Source of the DNA: Cercis canadensis
Lineage: Eukaryota > Streptophyta > Magnoliopsida > Fabales > Fabaceae
Assembly: GCA_003255065.1 (NCBI GenBank)
Contig: QAOA01006013.1
Location: forward strand, 2,284,294-2,348,293
Reading direction: 5' to 3'
DNA length: 64,000 nt
Position numbers and translations under genes: made by a program. Shown in pieces: positions 33,331 to 46,029 of this stretch. Each line of letters opens with the position of its first letter. Positions within the stretch are counted from its first letter, which is position 1. Under the pieces are notes generated by a model. It had not been told where the DNA came from and searched no databases. It worked only from the letters and a program-made list of their open reading frames with translations.

Positions 33331-34420
33331 TGAACATCAATCAAGAAGGGCACCACAAATTACACCAAGCCGGGTTACTTTGAAATGCCCACATGGCCCT
33401 AGAGTGAAGGAAACTGTAATGCACGTGTGGCTTACCAAAATTGGGCAATGGTCAAGTGAAGCAAGCAAGTGGAGTGCCATTGGGGAATTTTGATAAAAAA
33501 AAAAAAACTGGTGTGCACTCTTCAATTGACCCAATGCCAAGCTCAAATGGGCATGAAAGCTGCCCTAAATGTCTAGTAAGCACATGGAAATGTAATGCAG
33601 AGCACTAGGACCGTGCACTACTCGTGAAATGTCATTGAGGCATTTCTTCGAACAATTTGTGTGAATAATTCCTTGGAACCCCAGTGAGAGCTCTCTATAG
33701 TGAGTCAACTTCCCCAATGGGCCAAAATGCACCAAAGACAAGATGAGGATTGAAAATCAATGCCACAATGCAAGCAAACCAAGTGGACACTTACATGGAA
33801 TTGATGGAGAAAATGGTCACTTCCTCTTAGAGCTTTGATGGAGAATTTGTGATGGGTGAAGAATGGAAGGAATGTAGAGAAGATGATTGATGAAGGAGTA
33901 GATGAATTTGAGTGAGTTGTTGAATGGATTTTAGTGGGTGTTTAAGAAGAAATAGGAGAGCGGTGGAGGGTTGTTGATTTAGCTTGGGTTTCTTGTTTCC
34001 TATTGTTGGTGGGTGTTATATGCACATGAGGATTCCTAATTTTTTTTTTTTATTTCAAAAGGGTCGGGCACCAGTGTGCTCTCAGGTGCTCTATTGCGTG
34101 CATGGGTTGACACTTGTGCAACTAAGCCCATGCTGATGGTGCCTAGGCACTTCAACTTCCGCCCAAATGCATATTTCAGCTCTGTTTTTTTCCTATTTTG
34201 ATGCACTAGATCCCCCAAACTTGTTTAAAAGCCTTGAAAAGAAATTGCAAAAGAGAAAAATCATCAATTTTAAGCCTAGAATAAATAAATAAAATTAAAA
34301 TCAAAGCATGGAAAAAATTACACAACTAAACAAAAACTAAAATAAAAGGTTAATAAATTTGAGTTGCTTCCCAAAAAGGACTTGTTTTATAGTCCTTAAC
34401 TTGACTATCTCTGGAATGTA
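33331..34420 (-). other. Athila 3' non-coding region
   Basis: No intact gene. On the minus strand there are short remnants such as GLVAQVSTHARNRAPES, of the kind found in the non-coding DNA after Athila pol. The plus strand has an A-run at 33,496-33,507 and a T-run near 34,040. It looks like the spacer before the extra ORF. Confidence 0.45.
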
Positions 34421-37400
34421 TCACTTTGGCTCCACAAAAGTGATGGAAGACTTTTGAAAGTCTTTCCCACCATCAATGTAAGCCTTGAGCCTTTGGCCAT
34501 TGACTTTAAATCTACAATCAACATTTTGAATTTCCACAGCTCCATAAGGGAATACTTGGACTACAGTGAAAGGTCCGGACCACCTGGATCTCAACTTTCC
34601 TAAAAGCAACTTCATGTGGGAATTGAACAAAAGGACTTGCTGGCCCAGGGTAAATTAACTCATGCCACAAAATATGCTTATCATGCCATAGTTTAGTGCG
34701 CTTCTTAATTATATAATTTGTCATTCTTATAAGCTTTTTGGTGGAATTCTTCCATTTCATTAAGCTAGAATAGACACTTTTCACTCACAACTTGAAGATC
34801 AAAATTTAACTCCTTAGTTGCCCAATATGCCCGATGCTCTAACTTTACTGGTAGATGACAAGTTTTGCTAAACACTAGTTGGTAGGGTGACATGCCTATT
34901 ATTGTCTTGAAAGCTATCCTATATGGCCAAAAAGCACCATTTAACTTCTTGGACCAGTCTTTCCTATTAGTGTTCCCTGTTTTCTCCAGTATTCACTTTA
35001 ACTCTTTATTGAAAATCTCCACTTGGACACTAGTCTGGGGATGATAGATAGTGGCAATCTTATGCTTGACTCCATACTTGGCTAACAGGGCATCTAGTTG
35101 CTTGTTACAGAAGTGATTCCCTTCATCATTAATTATAGCTCTTGGAGTGCCAAAGCGAGTGAAAATGTTTTTTTTTTTTCAGAAAATTGATCACCACCTT
35201 GGATTCATTGGTTGGTAAGGCGACAGCTTTAACCCACTTGGACACATAATCCACAGCCACAAGAATATAATTATTGGAGAAAGATGATGGGAATGGTCTT
35301 ATGAAATCAATCCCCTACACATCAAACAGCTCTACCTTTAGAATATTGTTTAAAGGTGTCTTATGTCAGCAGGATATATTACTAGTCCCCTGGCATTTGT
35401 CATAAGCAAACACATATAAGTGTTTATCTTTGAATTGTGTCAGCCAGTAGAAACCCGACTGAAGGATCTTAGCTGCAGTACAGTTAGCTCCAAAGTGATC
35501 ACCATATTTAGAAGAATGGCAATGATGAAGTATACTTGTCATTTCTTCTTTAGGGACACACTTTGTAATAACTTGATCAGAGTAATGCTTGTAGAGAAAA
35601 TGGTCATCCTACAAGTAATGCTTCACATCAAAGAGAAATTTCTTCCACTGTTGACTGCTTTACTCTGGTGGAAAAACCTTACTGACCAAATTATTACAAA
35701 ATTTGCATACCAAGGAAGCTCCCCAACAGAGATATGGTAGAGTTGTTCATGAGGTTTTGTTTGTTCTTGTTGCTCATATGGCTCTAAGTGAGACAAATGA
35801 TCAGCTACCTAATTTTCTTTTCCCTTCTTGACTTTGATCTCCAAATCAAACTCTTGTAGTAGTATCACCCACCTAATTAATCTGGGTTTTGCATCTCTTT
35901 TCTTAATCAGATACTTGATGGCATAATGGTCAGTGTAAACTATGGTCTTGGTGCCTATCAAGCTTGGCCTAAACTTGTCAAAGCGAAAACCACTGCTAGC
36001 AGTTCTTTTTCAGTGATGGCATATTTCATCTAAGCAAGGTTAAGGGTGTGACTAGCATAATTAATAGCATGAAAGACCATGTTTCTGCTCTGTCCCAAAA
36101 TAGCTCCTATAACAAAATCATTGGCATCACATATCAATTTAAAGGAAAGATCCCAATTAAGAGCTAAGATGATATGGGCGGATACCAAAGCCTTCTTAAG
36201 AACTTGGAAAGCTTCATGACAATCTATATCAAATTTAAAAGACACATGTTTGAGAAGTATATTGCAAAGAGGCTTAGTGATCTTGAAGAAGTCTTTAATG
36301 AAACGCCTGTAGAATCCAACATGACCTAGAAAACTCTACACTCATTTAGAAGATATAAGAGGTGGCAGCCTCTCAATAGTCTCAATCTTAGCCTGATCAA
36401 CTTCAACACCATAAGCATAGATTTTATGGCCCAAGATGATGCCCCCTGTCACCATGAAGTGACATTTTTCCTAGTTGAGCACTAGATTAGTCTCTTTACA
36501 CCTTTGGAGAACAAAAGCAAGATTAGTCAGGCATGAATCAAAAGAATCTCCAAAGACTGAAAATTCATCCATAAACACCTCAATAAACCTTTCCACCATG
36601 TCAGAGAAAATTGCCATCATGCACCTATGAAAAATGGTTGGTGCATTGCATAACCTAAAGGGCATGTATCTGAAGGAAAATATGCAAAATAGGTAGGTGA
36701 AGGTAGTATTCTTCTGATCTTCAGGTGCTATAGAGATCTGATTATAACCAGAATATTCATCAAGAAAGCAATAGTAAGGATGGTCATCTAGTCTGTCAAG
36801 CATTTGATGAATAAAAGGCAAGGGGAAGTGATCATTCTTAGTGGCCTTATTGAGCTTCATGTAGTCAATGCACACTCTCCAACCAGTCACAATTCTAGTG
36901 AGGATCAACTCATTATTCTCATTTTGACCATTGTCATTCCATATTTCTTTGGAACAACTTGTATAGAGTTAACCCAAGCACTATTAGAGATAGGATATAT
37001 AATGCCTACATCCAGAAGTTTTAGTACCTCTGCTCTGACTACCTCTTTAATGTTTGGATTTAATCGACGTTGATGCTCCATTAATAGTCTACAACGTTCC
37101 TCCATTAAGATTTTGTACATGCATAGAGAAAGGCTAATGCACTTGATATTAGCTATAGAATATCCAAGTGCAGTCTTGTGCTCCCTCAACACCCTCAATA
37201 ACTTGTCCTCTTGTTCATCTGTTAAAGAAGCATAAAGAATCATTGGCAATGTAGAGGACCTTCCTAAGAAGCCATACTTCAAATGCTCTAGTAATTGCTT
37301 GAGCTTTAAAGTAGGAGGCTTCTAAATAAAAGGCAATGGTCTAATGGTCCCTTTCCCAAGCTCTTCGAAAGGCCTATGGATGAATATAGGAGGAGCTACC

Positions 37401-37960
37401 TTTAGTTGATTCACACATTCTTGAACTGTTGGATCATTAGTGCTAAAAGTTCCAATCAAGCAAGCTTCAAATGGTTCTGATGAAGAAATGGCTTGAAAGA
37501 CCTTTTTGGTGCACTCATTAACAGCTTCTATCCTAAAACAAGTATCCCATTCAATTGGGTGTTTTATTGCCTTAAACACATTGAATGAGACTTCTTCATT
37601 TTGCACTTTTAGAATCAACTAACCTTTTTGAACATCAATCAATGTCCTCCCAATAGCCAAGAAAGGACAACCAAGAATAATAGAGATTTACTAGTCTTCC
37701 TCCATATCCAGAACAATAAAATCTGTTGGGAAGATGAATTTGTCCACCTTGACTAATACATCTTCTATGACACCATTTGGGTACTTGATAGATTTGTTTG
37801 CCAATTGTAAGAAGATGGCAGTTGGTTTAGCTTATCCCAAACCCAATTTCTTGTAAATAGATAAATGCATCAAATTAATGATGGCACCAAGATCACAAAG
37901 AGTTCTACTAAAGAAAAAATCTCCTATAGTGCAAGGTATAGTAAACTCCCTGGATCTTTG
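34421..37960 (-). pseudogene. Athila-like pol: protease, reverse transcriptase, RNase H, integrase
   Basis: Minus strand. Protease remnant at about 37,900-37,850 (LCDLGAIINLMHLS, the Athila-type catalytic motif). 37,618-37,322 has NVFKAIKHPIEWDTCF. 37,282-36,471 is the reverse transcriptase with EVVRAEVLKLLDVGIIYPI, YSGYNQISIAPEDQ and VFMDEFSVFGDSF; the catalytic YxDD-type box therefore reads FMDE, losing the second Asp. 36,245-36,030 starts RNase H (FKLICDANDFVIGAILGQ). The integrase is in pieces at 35,500-34,800 ([29 protein letters not shown]). Its end at 34,630-34,421 reads GKLRSRWSGPFTVVQVFPYG and FKVNGQRLKAY. Multiple stops. Confidence 0.8.
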
Positions 37961-39670
37961 AGTTTGGGTGGCAACTTCTTTTGCAAAATGTCATTGCACT
38001 TTTCAGTAAGTGCAACTATCTCATAATCCTCAATCTTTCTCTTATTAGATAGAATATCTTTCATGAACTTGACATAGTTGGGCATTTGCTTTAAAGCATC
38101 TGTAAAAGGGATGTTGATGTGCATCTTCTTGAACACCTTCAAAAATTTGTAAAATTGATTATCCAATTTCTTCTTTTGGAACCTCTGAGAAAATGAAAGT
38201 TGTGGAACATATGGTGGAGGGTTATTTGGAAATGGCTTAGATTTTGGCCTTTCCACAACTTTAACAAGTGGTTCCACAGGAGGATGAAGATCATCCTTTT
38301 TCTTTGGCTCAGCTAGCTTCTCTATGGGCACTTCTGTTGTGATTCTAGCTAGTTCCTCCTTGGTTTTACCACTACAAAGAGTGATAGCTTTTATATGCTC
38401 TTTAGGATATTTACCACTGTATCATTAGGCAAAGAACCTTATTGTGTGGTAGTTAGCATGCTAAAAAGTTGTTCCACTTGTACTTCTAATTTGCGAATGG
38501 AGACATCAGTCTTTGCCATAAACTGGCTTGTATTTATAGTCAATTGGGCAAAGGTATCCTCAAAGGAAACCTTGTTAGGTGGTGGTGGAGCTTGCACTAG
38601 TAGCTAAAATACAGGTTGTGGCTTAACAACATTCTGAATATTTCTCCATGAGATGTTTGGTGATTTCGCCACCCCAGATTGTAGGTATTGGAGTAAGGAT
38701 TATTCTTCTTGCTAAGGTTCCCTACAAATTGTGCTTCCTCAAACTTGGAATAAGTAAAATGATTGCCAACCTGACAATCTGTACTAGCATGAGCTCCATT
38801 GCAATTGTCATAAACTTTAGGAGGAGAGTGGATAACGTTAGCATTCATGGTATTAAGTTGCTCAACTAGAGAATCATTTTTTGCAGAAATTGCCATAAGG
38901 TAATCAACCTCATGAATCCCAAATGACTTTCTTGGCACAAAACTCTCAATAGGCTATTGATAGGCATTGACAGTCATCTCTTCTAGCAAGTCATAACCTG
39001 ACTCATGAGTTTTTTCCATTAAGGATCCACCTACCACTGCATCAACTAAAGTCTTGGTTGAACTAGTCAACCCATTATAAAAAGTTTGCAGCTGTAACCA
39101 ATCTGGAAGTCCATGATGTCAGCATTTATGCAGCAATTCCTTGTACCTCTCCTAAGCTTCTTGAAGAGACTCCATCTTTTGTTGAGTGAATGTGGTTATA
39201 TCATTTCTCATCTTGGCAGTCTTGGCTGGTGGAAAGAATTTTGTCAGAAACTTATGTGTCAAGACATCCCTAGTGGTGATAGTCCCCACTAGCAATGAGT
39301 GCAACCAGCTCTTGGCCTTGTCCTAAAGTGAGAATAGGAATAATCGAAGTCTAATGGCATCGACAGTAATGTCATTGTGCTTAAAGTTATCATAGATCTC
39401 AAGGAAGCTAACTATATGAGCATGTGGATCTTCAGTAGCTAAATTGGTTAGCCTAAACCATCTGGATGATTGCTAGCTTAATATCAAAGTTATTAGCTTG
39501 AATGGCTATTCGCTTTATTCCAAATATTGTCTTTGTGACCACAGGCATAGCATAATCATGTAGTGCCTTCATATTATCTGGTAGTTTCTCTCTTCTCTTT
39601 TTTGTTCCTTCGACAAGTCTTCTCGATCTTAGAATCAAAAGAAAGTAGATAGTTGCTTCCAAATCATCTC
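37961..39670 (-). pseudogene. Athila-like gag
   Basis: Minus-strand pieces of Gag. 38,331-37,961 encodes the C-terminal part with PYVPQLSFSQRFQKKKLDNQ, FLKVFKKMHINIPFTDALKQ and LTEKCNDILQKKLPPKLKDP. 38,938-38,597 holds a degenerate zinc knuckle (YDNCNGAHASTDCQVG, first Cys replaced by Tyr) and YSNTYNLGWRNHQ. The N-terminal part at about 39,480-39,000 is broken by stops. Gag forms the virus-like particle; this copy cannot. Confidence 0.7.
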
Positions 39671-39780
39671 ATACACCACAAATAAATGCATGTAAATGAA
39701 GACAAGCAGGAAAAATTAAACAACTAATAAGAAAAGTAAAAGTAAAATTAGGATTACTTGGTATTGATATTAATAAACAA

Positions 39781-39802
39781 ATAATCTCCGACAATGGCAC
39801 CA
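39781..39802 (-). other. Primer binding site of the Athila-like element
   Basis: TGGTGCCATTGTCGGAGA on the minus strand (39,785-39,802), 7 nt after the LTR end. It corresponds to the Athila PBS TGGCGCCGTTGCCGGGGA with several transitions, mostly C to T and G to A. Confidence 0.65.
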
Positions 39803-39809
39803 AAAAACT

Positions 39810-40462
39810 TGTAGTGAGAAAATATAGCATAAGTGCACACTATAGTCTGCCAATTAATACAATGAAAGTGAAATATTGTCCCATGAGGATTAAAGTTACG
39901 AAGTATCAAAATTGAGTTACTTCTAACTTTATATGAACAACTAAATAATGAGAATATGAACTATTGAATTTAAGTGGACTGAAAGTAGACAAGAGCAAGT
40001 AAGAATCACAATTTAACTATAGAGAGAAAGCCTAGACTTCCCGACTTCACCATAACTAATCCAAATTGTATTCCTTATATCCTTAATCCAAAATTGTCTT
40101 CCTAATTGATAGTTGAGATTCCCTAATTTATTCACTAGTCTCATTAAGTTTTATGGATCCCTTGTAGCGACTACATAAACCATACAAGTATATTTCTATC
40201 TCACATGCAATTTATAATATTCTACCCAATGAACTAGAGACATAATTCCCTTCCAGTTCTATTATGATTAACTCATTAGTTAACTAGTGACTAGTTAATT
40301 AAAAGCATTAAGAACAGAGTAGAACACTCAGTTAGAAAAGAAGATCCATAGATTAATTCAATAAGAAAATATAACTATTCATAGTTATGCTACATTATAG
40401 CCCTAAAAAGGAAAATTAGTTCATAATTGCAAGAATAAGCATAACTGTTGAATATTTAGACA
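39810..40462 (-). repeat. 5' LTR of the Athila-like element
   Basis: About 653 bp. On the minus strand it starts TGTCTAAATATTC (40,462) and ends CTCACTACA (39,810) just before the PBS. The upstream boundary is inferred from where LINE sequence resumes (40,484) and the TG rule; no second LTR exists for confirmation. Confidence 0.55.
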
Positions 40463-40483
40463 TAGAAGAAAGGATTAGCATCA

Positions 40484-41291
40484 TCAATAAGTCGGATAGC
40501 ATATCTACACTCCTCCATGGGGTCAACTTCCTCCTCAAATTCCAAGTATTCCTGGAGCTTAGGAAAACCCAGTAAAGATGCTAAATAAGTGCACTTTGGA
40601 TCCTCTCCATAAATCTCCTTCCCATGCTGAGCATTGTTGTCACCATCCTTTGCATATGGATATCAGCATATCCAAAAAGAACATAAGACTGCCCATTGAA
40701 GTCTGTGCACTGGCTCTTAATCTTCTTAGTAATCCGACAGAGGATATCCTCCTCCTCCAAAGATGGCTCACCCTCCCTACTAACCACTTCCAATGCCACT
40801 CGGTTGCGCTCGTTTTCCATTTATGATTGCTGTTAAAGAGTTTTTGTCTCATTTTGTATTCTTTGCAAAATGATTGGCAAAATTAATGTTGCCTTGTGAT
40901 AACACAACAAAGTTTTGGGGAAGCTTAATAGTAGCTTTCTTCAAAATTAATTATAACATTTTTAATCTAAACAAAAATAATCTTGTAAAATCAATTTTTA
41001 TATAGCATATATTAACATAATCAATTTTTCTATAGTTAAATTTTTTCAAAGCTCTTTTCACAAGAAGAGAGTATTGTGTTCAAGGTCTTCAATTGACAAA
41101 ATGCCAAAATGAGATGTTCTCAAAGTGTTTCTTCACATAAAGCTACAGCTATGGATTCTTCAATAGTAAGACTCTTGGAACAAGAATGACTTGCTCCAAG
41201 TTTGATAAGTCTAGCTCCATTCAAAGCTTGGTATCAAACCTAAGTTTCTTGGTCAAAGAAGAAAGGAATGGTTTGATTTGTGAATTATTAG
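40484..41291 (-). pseudogene. LINE fragment, copy 1 (5' UTR and ORF1 start)
   Basis: About 800 bp that match 43,660-44,343 in the same orientation, apart from about 140 bp present here (near 40,885-41,020) and missing in the other copy. The minus strand encodes MENERNRVALEVVSREGEPS and a Glu-rich block at 40,820-40,581, the acidic start of the LINE ORF1. The right edge at about 41,291 is the common 5' limit of both copies. The left edge stops near the Athila LTR, which probably inserted into or truncated it. Confidence 0.6.
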
Positions 41292-41924
41292 AGTAATTAA
41301 TAACGGTCTATTTAATACTTTTCAATTTTTTTTATTATTTATTTATCACTACTCCTATCAATAGCTTGGCTAGTCTCCAAATATAGGCCAAGCCAACCCT
41401 AGCCCTAAAAGAAAACAAAAAAAAAAATTAATAATTTATTCTCTCTTGTCTGATTTTGGACATACATAAATGGAAAAAAGCGTTGTAAACTAAAGAAAAT
41501 ACTTGTTCTAGAAGACGTGGGAAGGAATAGGATTAGCATAAAAGACCCTTCTCCGAGTTTACCTTAAGAACACCCACACTCCCTTCACAGCTATTATTCT
41601 CTTGTCTACTTTCAATTTTACTCCCATTTTCCAGGTCCTTCTTTTCTCTTCCCACTCCTCTTGTTCCTCTTGCTACCATAGAGTTTGCTAATTTGGTTAC
41701 TTTTATTGTTCATTGTTTTGTTCTTTTCTCATGTTTGTTATTTAATTTATTTTGTTTGTTGCAGATGAATTGAAAATGAAATCTTTTTATTTTATTCTTT
41801 TCTCCTTGAAAACGAATCAAGAGCTGGGCTGCTAGAGTTGTAATTTTAGTAATTCTATTGATCTATTTCATTTTTAATTTTGTTTTTATTGATTAAGTTC
41901 GTAGTTAAACATCTTGTTTCATAT
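41292..41924. other. Spacer between the two LINE fragments
   Basis: No gene. 41,391-41,409 (GCCAACCCTAGCCCTAAAA) recurs at 41,928-41,946 with a further partly similar 30 bp. 41,580-41,720 is pyrimidine-rich, with CTTC and TCTTCC runs. Confidence 0.4.
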
Positions 41925-44343
41925 TCATGCCAACCCTAGCCCTAAAATAAAAAAGTAATTTAGTTTCTCTTGTCTTATGGGACAAGAGAAACCATAACCC
42001 TCAACTACTGAGAAGTTATTAAAACGCAGTCTTGAGAAAATGCTATGCGCCATAACCGAGTTAACTTGGGTTTCTAAGAGCAGTATCACATCAACCTGAT
42101 CACTACCAAGCAACTGATTAACAATGCTAACAAACTACTTACCTCCATAATCTACAGTTCCAAATAAAAATGTTTAGAGCAATCATAAGACAGAAAAAAG
42201 ATGAAAGGGACAACTTCAACAGAACTACATTTACTGATGTAAAGCCAAAGCAATCTAGACTGGACAATCCTCCATCTAAATCTCATATCTATTGCTCTTG
42301 TCTTGGGATTCAACCACTACCAATTGAAGGCTGACCCATGACTTATTAGAATGAGAATTAGGAGATTTTGGAGGTAGGTCGAGCCAGGGCCCTTCCTTCA
42401 AAAACTCGAAAGGGCCTTTACTAAAAGTCTCAACACCATACAAAGGGTGATCCTAAATATCCATAGGATTAGGCCCATTTACAACTTCAAAAGATAAGCC
42501 TTGACTACAGCCCAATGGGCAACCCTTATCAAGCCCATGATCATGCACGATTTAGGACTTCTTCTTGGTAGGCCCCTTAAAAGGGACACTAATGGTTTGT
42601 TTGCTTTCCTTTTACTGGTCCTTACTAATGGGACCTACAGCCACCTCTTTGTTCTTCCCTTTTAAGTTTCAAGTACCACACCTTCTCATACTTCTCATGC
42701 ACCACATGATTAACACGCAAACCATTTCCTTCCCCTGTTTTGCCAATTCTGTGTCCTCTTGCAATGTCACAAATCTTGAGCCACTAAGCTAATTTTGTGG
42801 GTTCCTTTCCTTGTGCAAAATAAACACCCCTTAAGTGGTGCCCAGTTTGTTAACGTTGGGTCCCATTGACGTACTAGCCCCGCCCTTGCCACGTGTTAGC
42901 CTCTTTAGCCTCTAAACAATCATCCATGTGCCAAAGTTACTTATGTGGGAAGCCTCCAGGCATTGACCCTTGTTCGTACACCTACCACCCTCACTATCCT
43001 CCTCCATCAACTGGTTCTACAAATTCTCACCAGAATTCTTCTTCTTTGGACACCCATCCACATAATGACTATATTTTCCACAAATAAAACAAATGAGATG
43101 GAGACCTTATACTTAATATTGTAAATCTTCCCTTGGTAATTGAAGTGAGTGAGCGAAGGTTGGTTGAGGTCCATCTCCACGCAAAGCCTTGCATACTTTC
43201 CTCTACTCATATCCCTGGTAGTCATATCCACCTTCAACATTTGGTTAAGTCTATTACCCAACACCTCCAACACCTTATTATCATATAGTTCCATAAGTAA
43301 TCTTGGGAACCGAACCCAAATTGCCACCAAATCAATATTGGCAATTGATTGATCAAAGTTTGGTTTCCATTCACACACTGTGAGGTAGTGATCGAAGATC
43401 ATCCATGACCCTCCTTTAAGAGCAAAGTCATAATCCTCCTCACTAGTAAACTAGACTAGAAAAAAATCATAAGTAAGGTTTATTCCCAAAATAACTCATT
43501 TATTTGCCCATAGACTTTTCACCTTCTTCTCCAGGACCCAAAACCCCATCCTCTTTGAAAGCACCTTTATAATGAGTGATTGCTTCCAAGGTTTGAAGAT
43601 TTGCTTCTGTTCTTTCTTGGAAATCACCAATTCTAGGCAAGAGATGTGCCCATTCTTAGCATCATCAGTAAGTCGGATATCAGATCCGCACTCCTTTAGG
43701 GGGTTAGCTTCCTCCTCAGATTCCAAGTATTCATGAAGCTTAGGAAAACCTAGTAAAGATGCCAGATAAGAACACTTTGGATCCTCTCCAGAAATCTCCT
43801 TCCCTTGTTGAGCATTGTTGTCACCATCCTATTGCATCTGGACATAAGCATATCGAACAGGAACAAAGGACTCCCCACTAAAGTTTGTGCACTTGCTCTT
43901 AATCTTCTTAGAACTCTGATGGAGGATATCCTCCTCCTCCGGAGATGTCTCACCCTCCCTGCTAACCACTTCTAACGCCACTCGGGTGTACTCGCTTTTC
44001 ATTTATGATTGTTGTTAAAAGGAGTTTTTGTCTTATTTTGTATTCTTAGCAAACTAATTGGCAAAATTAACATAATCAATTTTTCTATAGTTAAATTTTT
44101 TCAAAGCTATCCTCACAAGAATAGGGTATTGTGTTCAAGGCCTCCCATTGACAAAATGCCAAATTGAGACGTTCTCAAAGTGTTTCTTCACACAAAGCTA
44201 TTAGCTATGAGTGCTTCAATAGTAGGACCCCTGAAACAATAATGAGTCGTTCCAAGTATTTTAAGTTTAGCTCCATTCAAAGCTTGGAAATAAACCTAAG
44301 TTTCTTGGTTAAAAAAAAAGAATGGTTTGATTTGTGAATTGTG
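41925..44343 (-). pseudogene. L1-type LINE, copy 2: ORF1 and start of the ORF2 endonuclease
   Basis: Minus strand. 43,990-43,750 is an acidic ORF1 start. 43,726-43,496 encodes ISCLELVISKKEQKQIFKPW and SLIIKVLSKRMGFWVLE, the DUF4283 start of plant LINE ORF1. 43,402-43,007 continues it (FDQSIANIDLVAIWVRFPRL, LCVEMDLNQPSLTHFNYQG) into a CCHC-like region that has lost cysteines. 42,113-41,925 resembles the start of the ORF2 endonuclease (VDVILLLETQVNS ... GYGFSCPI). The reverse transcriptase is absent. Stops and frameshifts break each ORF. LINE ORF1 is an RNA-binding protein; the endonuclease nicks the target DNA. Confidence 0.7.
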
Positions 44344-46029
44344 AGAGAAGCAAGAACTTATTAATTTAAGAAATGCTCTACTAGACTAGCTTCTTAGTTA
44401 GTTTGTCATCAGCCTTACCTATTTATACTAATTCCCTTCTTTAATGGATGATGGAGATTATTCCAAATGTCCTTAATGGATGGTGGAGATTGTTCTAAAT
44501 GGACAAGATTGAACTTTGAAAACTTCACACTTCCTTTCCTCCAAAATATCTAAGAAAAATATATGTATATATACAAAATAATTTAAAGAGAAATGAATAA
44601 TATATTTACATATTAGTACTTGTTTTAAATATCTTCTACCATTTAGTTTTTAATATTCTTTTCTTTACAAATTTGACAAAACTCACTTAATTTTTAGAGG
44701 TTTATGCTTTTATTTATTTTTAAAAGAAGTATGAAATTCATGTAATATTTATGCTTAATTGTAATTTTGGTCGTTTTATTTTGTCTAAATGAATTATTTG
44801 GTCTCTTCATTTTAATTTCAAGCAATTTAGTCATCCTATTTACCAAAACATTGTAATTTTGTCTTCCATCGTAGAGGGCGTCTAGTAGATGGATTCTTTT
44901 TAATTTTCTAGGAATCTCATTTTGGGAATCCTAAGTTTTTTAGTATAAAATTTTAAAAAAAATATTCTCAGGACACTAACATTCTCGAGAACATTTTTTT
45001 GACTAACTTTCTCATGAAAACATTCTCATTGGGGATGAGAATCCAATGGTTTGTTTTATTTCTGCTTTTAAAAATTGTTTTTTTCTTTTGAAAACAATAA
45101 AACAAAAAAAAACTTGTTTGNTTGAAAACAATAAAACAAAAAAAACTTGTTTGATAGGGTTGTTTTCAAAAACATATTTTGAAAATTTCTTCTCACAAAA
45201 TTGTTCTAAAAACAATAAAATAAAAACAAGAGATGACTGTTTTCAAAAACTGTTTTTTAAAATAAAAAAATAAAAACACTTTCAAACACACTCTAAGATT
45301 CCCATGATTGTGGGAAAGTACCAAAAAAAATAAAATATGAACTAATAAAAGAGAAAGATACTAACAAAATAAAATTAAATGAAAAGCATAAAATAATTAA
45401 AAGCATAAAAAAAATTTAACAAAGACAATTTTTTTTTTAAAAAATAAACATTCATTAATTATAAGAAGTAATCTATTTATTTACTTAAAATAAATAGGGG
45501 TATTTTTGAAAAAATAAAGATTCTCAAGAAAGTTCTATTTAAACCAATGAGGTTTCTTAGACACTTTTAATATTTATATGGTATGTCCGACTATATGGGA
45601 ATAACTAATGTGTGAATGACATGTGTACAAGTCAATTATTTTTAAGTTTGTTTAAGAAAATAAGATAAATTATATTTTATATCTAATAAAATATAAAAAT
45701 TACATATATTTGCTATGTCTTTGTGGTATGACATACTCATGTGATATCATAGAATCTTCGTTAAACCAAATATATGGATAAAAAATTCTCAAAAAGTATT
45801 GTCTCATATTTTTAAAATATTTAAAGCCAACTAAACACAATTGTAACATTCACAGGAATCACTATTCTTAAAAAATATGATTTCTACTAATGAAAAAAGA
45901 ATTCACCTACAAAATGTCCAATAATTATCATCAAGACACGATTTATTTTGACACTAAAAAATATAATTTTATAATTAATCATTCATATTTTAATCAATTT
46001 AATTAAATCTAATTAAAATTACAATTAAA
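44344..46029. other. AT-rich intergenic DNA
   Basis: No gene. At about 44,756-44,880 there is a stretch opening GCTTAATTGTAATTTTGGTC that resembles one arm of the fold-back MITE at 46,030-46,596, so probably half of a related element. The single N at 45,121 lies between two nearly identical 32-bp sequences. The remainder is AT-rich without recognisable elements. Confidence 0.45.
45088..45153. repeat. Duplicated flanks around the N at 45,121
   Basis: TTGAAAACAATAAAAC...CTTGTTTG occurs at 45,088-45,120 and again at 45,122-45,153, one A shorter, on either side of the single N. It is most simply read as two overlapping contig ends that were not merged. Confidence 0.7.

Larger units (their letters stand above)
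33188..40462 (-). mobile_element. Ty3/Gypsy retrotransposon, Athila-like, 3' truncated
   Basis: Minus strand: 5' LTR (39,810-40,462), PBS (39,781-39,802), gag (about 39,670-38,000), protease, reverse transcriptase, RNase H, integrase (to about 34,420), then about 1.1 kb and the start of an extra protein. Pol sequence is of the Athila type. No copy of the LTR exists at the low-coordinate end; the element abuts the Tat element at about 33,187. Stops and frameshifts throughout show that it is inactive. Confidence 0.75.
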
